The notes under the pieces: generated by a model
Told to the model about the DNA's origin: nothing
Databases searched by the model: none
Seen by the model: the letters and a program-made list of their open reading frames with translations, nothing else
Assembly (NCBI GenBank): GCA_022457155.1
Contig: JAJGOT010000034.1
Span: forward strand, 248,001 to 312,000
Direction: 5' to 3'
DNA length: 64,000 nt
Source of the DNA: Cladopsammia gracilis
Lineage: Eukaryota > Cnidaria > Anthozoa > Scleractinia > Dendrophylliidae
Part shown: positions 57,346 to 64,000 of the stretch, one piece after another
How the letters are laid out: every line of letters begins with the position of its first letter
How positions within the stretch are numbered: the stretch's first letter is position 1
Position numbers and translations under genes: made by a program

Positions 57346-58195
57346 TAGTCCAGCCATATGGTGCTAAAAAATACCCGGATTGTGCACTTCGGGGTAAAAG
57401 CACCAAACTCGGCAAGATAATAGTACTAAATGTACTGATCATTTTTAGCTATGGACCCCATCCAAATACAAACGGGGGGAGGCACAATGTGCCCGGGGGG
57501 GGAGGGGGTGTAGCCGTTTTGTTTAGGACGGAAAATATCCAAAGAAAGGAAACAAAAAGGGTCTGGATAACTTCACATTCTCATTTTCTTGACAGTAGCA
57601 CACGATTTACTCTATAAAACATCTCAAAAACACTTTAAGGATGTATTTCATTAAAATATCTCTTAAAAATGTTTGAAAAATTCCTTTTAAAAGGTCTACC
57701 TTTCGATGAAAGTGAAATGGTGAAGTTGTGGCATTTATCTAACAGTGAAAATACTTTAAATGTATCCTTTGATAGCTCTAAATTGGCCATTTCATTTTAT
57801 AAAACTATTTTTGAGAGGGTTGCTGCTGGAATGAAAGAGAGAGCATGGGAAAGAAAAAGGCCTGGTTACTCAGGAAATTCAACATGGCGGCCATCAATGC
57901 CTGTGTTTTTGCTCGCTCGTTTGGGTAACACTATGCGTTTTTTTGGCCTCAGAAAGGTAAGATACATAATTATTTTTCTATGTTTATGAAAGCAAAGTCA
58001 TTTTGTAAGAATTTATTAGTCAACTTACCAGGAAATTGGAATAAAACAGAGAATACTTACAGACACTTTAGTGAGGTCGAGCAAGCAAGACACAAATGTT
58101 ACTCACTGTTTAATTTTCCATTAATAAGTCCTTCTTACTTTCTTTTTCCTTTTCAATGCTAGAAATAAAAGTACTGTGTTTAAAGACGTAAAGAA

Positions 58196-61100
58196 ATGGA
58201 AAAAGACAGTAAATCTGAAATTGTAGCTCAAGTCGACTGGCACAAGTGTGTGTTGTGCCAAAAAGTTACGTCGGATAGATTACGATGTCCTTTCGACTCA
58301 ATGCAAAATGAGGCGGATTCATGGTATGATTCATTGTGTCTTAGCATCCAGAAGTCTCGTGAACTTGGTTGCATGCCTTTTGAAACACGATTATTGACAC
58401 TAGGATTACAAAAAGAAGAATTATCACAGCTATTTCGTGAAAAGCGGGCTAAATGGCACAAGTCATGTAGAAATCAGTTTAGTACTCTGAAGCTTGAGAG
58501 AGCACAAAAACGAAAAGCTGGTGACAGTGATGGGAAACATGATGAAAGTAGAAAGAAGTTACCCAGGAGGAGCACAGATACAGAAGTCAGACAAGCCTGC
58601 TTCTTCTGCGAGGAAACCTCTGGTGTACTTCACAGAGCCTCAACTTTCAATTTAGATCGCAACGTAAGAGAAAGCGCCAGTATCCTTAACGACACGATCT
58701 TACTAGGAAAACTGAGTGCCGGAGACATGGTCGCACTCGACGCTATGTATCATACTCAGTGCTTATCAAAGCTTTACAACAGAGCTGCAAGAGTGAAAAA
58801 TCAAAATGTTGTACCGACTGATAATGACTCCATTTTCCAAGGCATTGCCCTCGCAGAACTTGTCTCATTCCTTGAAGAATGTCGAAGTGATTCAGATGAT
58901 AATCCAGTGTTCAAGTTGTCTGAGTTATCTAAAATGTATGCATCAAGACTAGAGCAGATGGGGGTTGACATTTCACAGCGAGTTCATAGCACTCGTCTTA
59001 AGGAGCGCCTAATACAGCAATGTCCGGAGTTAACATCACATAAAGATGGCCGTGACGTTCTTCTTGCTTTTAGTGAAGACGTTGCAGCTGTTCTGAAGAA
59101 AGCCACTGAGAACAACACCGACAGCGAAGCAATGTTGATTGCAAAAACAGCTAACATTATACATCGGGACCTCCTCAACATGGAAAAAAGCAAGTTCCGC
59201 GGCACATTTGAAACTAACTGCCAAGAAGCCTCTGTCCCTCAGTCTTTACGAAGTTTAATTGAAATGATTATGGGTGGATCTAGTATTAAGACGCAGTCAA
59301 GCAACATTGTAGAGAATCAAGCTGCACTTACCGTATCACAGCTGATACGATTTAACTATGTGGTGCGACGTCGCAAAGAGTCACAAGCTATTTATCATGC
59401 AAAGGATCGCGAGACTCCATTGCCAACGTATTTAGGTCTCCTGGTACATGCAGAAACAAGAAAAAAGGGCTTGATTGACAAGCTATGCGACCTGGGACTT
59501 TCTATTTCCTATAACAGAGTCCTAGAAATCTCAAGTGAAATTGGCAACAATGTGGGAGCACGATTTCAAGCAGAGAAAGTGGTTTGTCCTTCCAACCTCA
59601 AACTGAACCTGTTTACTACAAGCGCGGTCGATAACATCGACCACAATCCCACTTCTACCACCGCAACTGGTTCATTACATGGCACAGCTGTATCCCTTTT
59701 TCAACACCCTACCAAAGAGAATCATGGCCAGGAACGAGCCCCTGTACACCCGCCCTCTGATCAGCCTACCTCCCATGGTATTGCTCCTCTTCCCAAGCAA
59801 TATGCAGAAGTCCCCCCAGTACAACCATGGAGAACTGATCCTTCATTTCCAAGTACTACAGTGAAAGCAGGCGACTTCCACCGTTTAACTATAGATCTTT
59901 CAGATGAGAATAGATGGTTGGAGCAGGTTAAAGATGTAGTTGAAGACAACAGTCAAGATCAAATGCAAAAAAGTTGTATATCTTGGGCTGCATTCCATGC
60001 AAGTCGAACCGCAGCAGTTACAGACATTCCGCCAGATATCTCTTGTCTACTGCCGCTGTTTCAAGAAGAGGCAAAATCTGTTGCTATGATTTTGCATTCA
60101 ATGAACACAGTTAAATCGTCTGTAGAATTTCTTAATCCAGGGCAAACTCCAGTAATTACTTGTGACCAACCACTTTATGCAATTGCTAAAAAGATCCAGT
60201 GGCAATGGCCGGAAACACAAGGGGAAAAGAATTTTGTTGTTGTTCTCGGAGGACTCCACATTGAGATGGCAGCATGGAGAACACTGGGTGATTTACTTGA
60301 CGGAAGCGGTTGGACGAGCGCAATAACGCAAGCTAACGTCGCATCATCTGGAACAGCTGACTCGTTCCTGAAAGTCTCCCATGTCTCAAGAACCAGACAT
60401 GCCCATCAAGTTACTGCTTGCAGTCTCCACATCTTAATGTGTAGAGCCTATGATGAGTACGTTGAGGAACTTTCAGAGAACGATACCAAACTAGAGTTCC
60501 ACCAGTGGCAAGATTACAAATGTTCCTCATGCCCGCAATTTAAGTACTGGTCAATGGTCTTGAAGATTCAACTGACGATCCTTTTGTTCGTACGATCACT
60601 GCGGGAGGGCCGATTCAGCCTCTACAAAGAATCTATCAGAAATTTGCTTCCCTGGTTTTTTGCACTGGACAAAGTCAATTATGCACGATGGCTGACAGTA
60701 CACCTACATGACATGATTCAGCTAGATCAGACTTGTCCTAGCGTGAAGCAGAAGTTTGAGGAGGGTTCCTTTGTGGTGCGAAAGACGCAGAGGAAGTTTT
60801 CTGCCCTAGCAATCGACCAAGCTCACGAGCAAAACAACAAGCTTGTAAAAGGTAGGTGTGGCATATTAAAGTAACTTATTAATATGAATGTTTGGTTCAA
60901 GCAACTCAGTTGATAATGTAATTAAATTGGCCATCATTAACACGCAGTTACAAAAGCTGATAAAACAAAACAATCGTTCTCACTCCCCCACTACCAAGAT
61001 GTTTGAGCTTCATTGGCATTCTCATAAATTAGGCTTTCTTGTATTTTCATAGGAGATGGTGGTGCCGTGGGATTAACAGAGTACTCTGCCCAACTCCTGA

Positions 61101-62962
61101 GGTGGATGGTGTCAGGACCTGAAATTGCCAGGCTTATCACGGAATTTGAGTCTATTCAGGATGCAATTAAGACAAAGCAAAGCAAAGGCCCAGACGTTCA
61201 CCATCATGAACAGATGAAAAGTGCGCAAGAAAGGTTCCAGACACATGTTAGAGCTCTCGTCGACTCCTTTGAAACTTTAGGAAATCCCTTTAAAGAAGAC
61301 AGCGACGATCTGCTTGTCCTGGACACAAAAGAAATTGCTAGTGCGCAAGTGGTAACGACAGTCAACGGGATTGAGAATGCCGGCCAGGAGCAGTTTCAGA
61401 TGTTTGTGGAGGAACGCCTTATAAAACGCAAGAAGGAAGTAACAGATGTTATAAAGCTTAACAAGTTTCCGTTGTTCCGTAACCCGAGGAAGTCACCTTC
61501 AAAAGAGAAGCTAGACGTTGCCTCCCTAAAGCAGAATTGTTCCCTGTTTTCCCAGTTATACATTTCTTGTCAAGTACGTCAAGGAAATCTAGACGAATTC
61601 TTCGCTCACGAAAACCAAGCATATCCTCCGTCCATTTCGAAATTTGGTGACCTGCGACTAAGCGTGAAGTCTGACTTGCTGAAGTGCCTGGAAAAACTGA
61701 CAGCAAACCCATCTATCACTCCAAAAGTAGATGCGATGCTTATCGATGGTGCTGCCCTTGTTAACATGTTGAAGCCATCTGGAGCATGTAAAACATTCTC
61801 TGACTATGCAAATAAAGTTTACTTGCCCTACATCAGTGACCAGTTTCAGAGTGTGCAGCGGATTGATATCATTTGGGATAGATACATTCCAAACAGTTTA
61901 AAGGCCCAAACCCGTGACAAGCGTGGAAGAGGCGTCCGTCGCAGAGTAGAAGCAGATGTAAGGCTTCCTGCTAACTGGGGAGAATTTTTGAAGGTAGAGT
62001 CCAACAAAACAGAGCTGTTTCAATATCTAGCTATGCAGACGACCACGTTGCCATGTGAAGCAAACAAATGTATTCTCTCTACAAGCGACACTCTCGTGTT
62101 GTCATCTTCGGTTGATGTTACGCCTGAAATATCACCTTGCACGCATGAGGAGGCTGATACAAGGCTGATTTTGCATGCATCTGAGTGTGCACGTCAAGGT
62201 ATTGACAAGATAATTCTTCGTACAGTAGACACTGATGTCGTAGTGCTTGCCATTTCCAACTTCAGTCGTTTACGGATTAGTGAGATGTGGATTGCATTTG
62301 GAGTTGGTAAGCAATATAGATACATTGCAGTACATGACATCGTCAAGGCTCTTGGAGATGAGAAATCTGAAGTGTTGCACGTTTTCCACGCGTTCACAGG
62401 CTGCGATCAGACATCAGGATTCTTAGGACGAGGGAAGAGCACAGCGTGGGCCACATGGATGTCCTATGGAGAAGCCACTACAGCTTTCATGGCCCTTAGC
62501 AAAATGCCTAGTATACATGATGTCCTAAATGCTATGCCTGTGCTGGAGAGATTTGTGGTGCTGTTGTATGACCGGACAAGCCTGTGCGAAGGAGTCAATG
62601 ATGCCAGGAAAGTTCTTTTTGCACAGAAGGGACGAACCCTTGAGAACATCCCCCCTACTGCTGATGCATTATTACAACACACCGAGAGAGTGGCCTACCA
62701 AGCTGGTCACTGTTGGGGACAGTGCATGGTTTCTAATCCTGAACTACCTTCTCCTAGTGAATGGGGATGGGCAAGATCCGAGTCAGGTGCATGGAAGCCT
62801 CGGTGGAACACATTACCTGAAGCATCAAAAGTATGCCAGGAGCTGGTGAAATGTGGGTGCAAAGCTGAGATAGGTTGCAAAGGACGTTGTAAATGTTTGA
62901 AAGCTGGAATGTCTTGCACTGCGCTTTGTAAATGCGGCGGGGAATGCGAGGGAGAGGACTAA
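58196..62962 (+). CDS. Academ-like transposase with XPG-type nuclease region
   Basis: Exons 58196..60851 and 61053..62962 join across a GT-AG intron (GTAGGTGT at the donor, TTTTCATAG at the acceptor) to 1521 residues, with EQNNKLVKG continuing into DGGAVGLTE. N-terminal Cys/His clusters (C18, C21, C31 with H-C about 86-89; a second CFFC-H-C set about 136-188) look like zinc fingers. A conserved block near 657-690 (TCDQPLYAIAKKI, VVLGGLHIEMA) and DQAHEQ at 874-878 may supply catalytic acids (D657, H688/E690, E878). The second half has an XPG/PIN-like acidic pattern: D1117 (LIDGAAL), E1251-D1254 (EEADTRL), D1278/D1280 (VDTDVVVLA), D1337 (GCDQTSG). The last 38 residues form a Cys-rich cluster. 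No stop or frameshift is visible, so it may be active. The exon 1 stop just past the intron is skipped by splicing. Confidence 0.85.
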
Positions 62963-63092
62963 GCTCGCTGACTTTACAAGTTCAAAAAAATACAGAGGTA
63001 CGTACTCCCTCCCAGGTTGTGCCTCCCCCGTTTTGTGAAGAAAATATAGTTGGAATCAGACGACCGTCCTTACGACATGCCCTGCTAATATG

Positions 63093-63397
63093 GCAAATTC
63101 GGCTCAACTTTACACCTTTTCCGTGAATTACAGCAATGTTCTTGAAAATTGCAACTACACCAACCCCCTAAGTACAAAATCACCCCACCCCCCCGGCTGG
63201 GGTCCATAGCTAATATTGTTCAGCAACTTAAATAGTAAGTAGGTATTATCATATATAGCAAATTCGGCTCAACTTAACACCTTTTTTTTGAACTACAGCA
63301 ATTTCTTTGAAAATTGCAACTACCCCACCCCCCTAGGTAAAAAAATTCCCCCCCTGGCTGGGGTCCATAGCTAATATTGTTCAGCAACTTAAATACT
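63093..63397 (+). repeat. Subterminal tandem repeat of the Academ-like element, about 165-bp unit, two copies
   Basis: GCAAATTCGGCTCAACTT-AC at 63093 and 63258, and TGGGGTCCATAGCTAATATT at about 63189 and 63357. The sequence between transposase stop and right TIR consists of this repeat. Confidence 0.85.
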
Positions 63398-63463
63398 ATC
63401 ACCATGCCAAATTTGGTGCTTTTACCTCAAAGTGCACAATTTTTGCACCATATGGCTGGACTA

Positions 63464-63612
63464 CTAAAGTTGTGTAGAAACGTAAGATTTTATTGCTTAG
63501 CTTTCAAAATCAACAAAAACCGAATCTTTTTTGGTAAACATTTTGCATCTAACACAGCTTTTCGGGTCCGAAAAGTTTTCGGGACTTTTGAGAAATCGAA
63601 ATACACGCCTGT
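63464..63612 (+). repeat. MITE family B, right part (after the Academ-like insertion)
   Basis: It resumes with CTAAAGTTGTGTAG and TTTATTGCTTAGCTTTCAAA and ends TTTTGAGAAAT-CACGCCTG. This complements 57238-57345. Confidence 0.9.
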
Positions 63613-63844
63613 TCATAGAAGTTTAAACTGTGAATTTCATTTCACTATCGCTATCCGTACCTTTATCAGGCTTCATTGCTGTAATAGAGATAATATCCCA
63701 GAGGATCCATCAGCCTGCTGTGTTTCAATCGAATCTTTTCCTGGTAGTTGCTCGCCTCGAGATGCGATTTCTTTGCTGGACAGATGAAAGGTTGTGACCG
63801 AACATTGTTGTTACAGTCAGCTATATATATACACCACTTTCATA

Positions 63845-64000
63845 ATGGCGGCCGATTTATTTATTCTTTTATATGTACGCATGTATGTCAATTGACCTTT
63901 ATTAGCCTTTCTGGCCTCGTTGGCGTGTGCAAAATTCAAAAGAATTTTTACTCTAAAAAGAGGCCAGTGAGGCTAATTAACATACATATAAAAGAGTAAA
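63845..64000. repeat. Palindromic family F element, cut by the window end
   Basis: TTTATTCTTTTATATGTACG at the left pairs with ACATACATATAAAAGAGTAAA-type sequence at the right edge, and TAGCCTTTCTGGCCTC pairs with GAGGCCAGTGAGGCTA. It matches halves at 28555-28935 and 29449-29590. The stretch 63613-63844 holds nothing recognisable; the 136-codon frame over it spans repeat and is not called. Confidence 0.6.

Larger units (their letters stand above)
57346..63463 (+). mobile_element. Apparently intact 6.1-kb Academ-like DNA transposon
   Basis: It is flanked by CTA on both sides (57343-57345 and 63464-63466), where the empty family B sequence has a single CTA. The terminal inverted repeats begin TAGTCCAGCCATATGGTGC and continue imperfectly for 65-80 bp (ATTGTGCACTT, GGTAAAAGCACCAAA). 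TAGCTATGGACCCCA at about 57449 recurs inverted near 63189 and 63358. The single gene inside (58196-62962) is open. The 3-bp duplication, long two-domain protein and XPG-like region agree with the Academ superfamily; assignment is from recalled family traits and needs a search. Confidence 0.82.

Noticed and set aside
63377..63787. 136-residue frame at the right end
   Set aside because: It spans the transposon TIR and the family B MITE remainder; composition and position mark it as chance.

Overview
This is animal nuclear DNA, most likely from an anthozoan cnidarian such as a stony coral. The genes have spliced introns with GT-AG borders, two of them are conserved animal housekeeping genes, a single-module reducing polyketide synthase is present, and most of the rest is short AT-rich inverted-repeat elements, tRNA-derived SINEs and DNA transposons. 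No species can be named from the sequence alone. No bacterial operon, CRISPR array or functional RNA gene was found.

Layout. (1) 1071-25137, minus strand: 20 exons of ANAPC5 (anaphase-promoting complex subunit 5). All exon phases agree and they code for 722 residues; the last roughly 35 residues lie beyond the left edge or in an unrecognised exon. Its introns hold many transposon remnants, including a LINE 3' end and a pogo/Tigger-like element. (2) 25138-25499: a short head-to-head promoter region. (3) 25500-25904, plus strand: intronless TMEM203. (4) 25905-39259: about 13 kb of mobile-element debris without a convincing gene. (5) 39281-49492, plus strand: a complete 2404-residue polyketide synthase coded by a 61-nt first coding exon, one 6.8-kb exon and a final ACP exon. 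Its domain order is KS-AT-DH-(degenerate MT)-ER-KR-ACP, with no thioesterase. (6) 49493-57345: repeats, including an 851-bp recent tandem duplication and a 2.6-kb composite inverted-repeat element carrying a nested SINE and a nested Harbinger-type MITE. (7) 57346-63463: an apparently intact 6.1-kb Academ-like DNA transposon with terminal inverted repeats, a 3-bp target duplication and an open, once-spliced 1521-residue transposase gene. It is inserted inside an older 250-bp MITE. (8) 63464-64000: the rest of that MITE and a palindromic repeat cut by the window end.

The host genes have no evident shared pathway: cell-cycle ubiquitin ligase scaffold, ER calcium/STING-related membrane protein, and a secondary-metabolite or lipid-type polyketide synthase. 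ANAPC5 and TMEM203 probably share a bidirectional promoter. The most interesting items are the polyketide synthase, the intact Academ-like element, and the layered nesting of repeats, which allows insertion events to be ordered in time.
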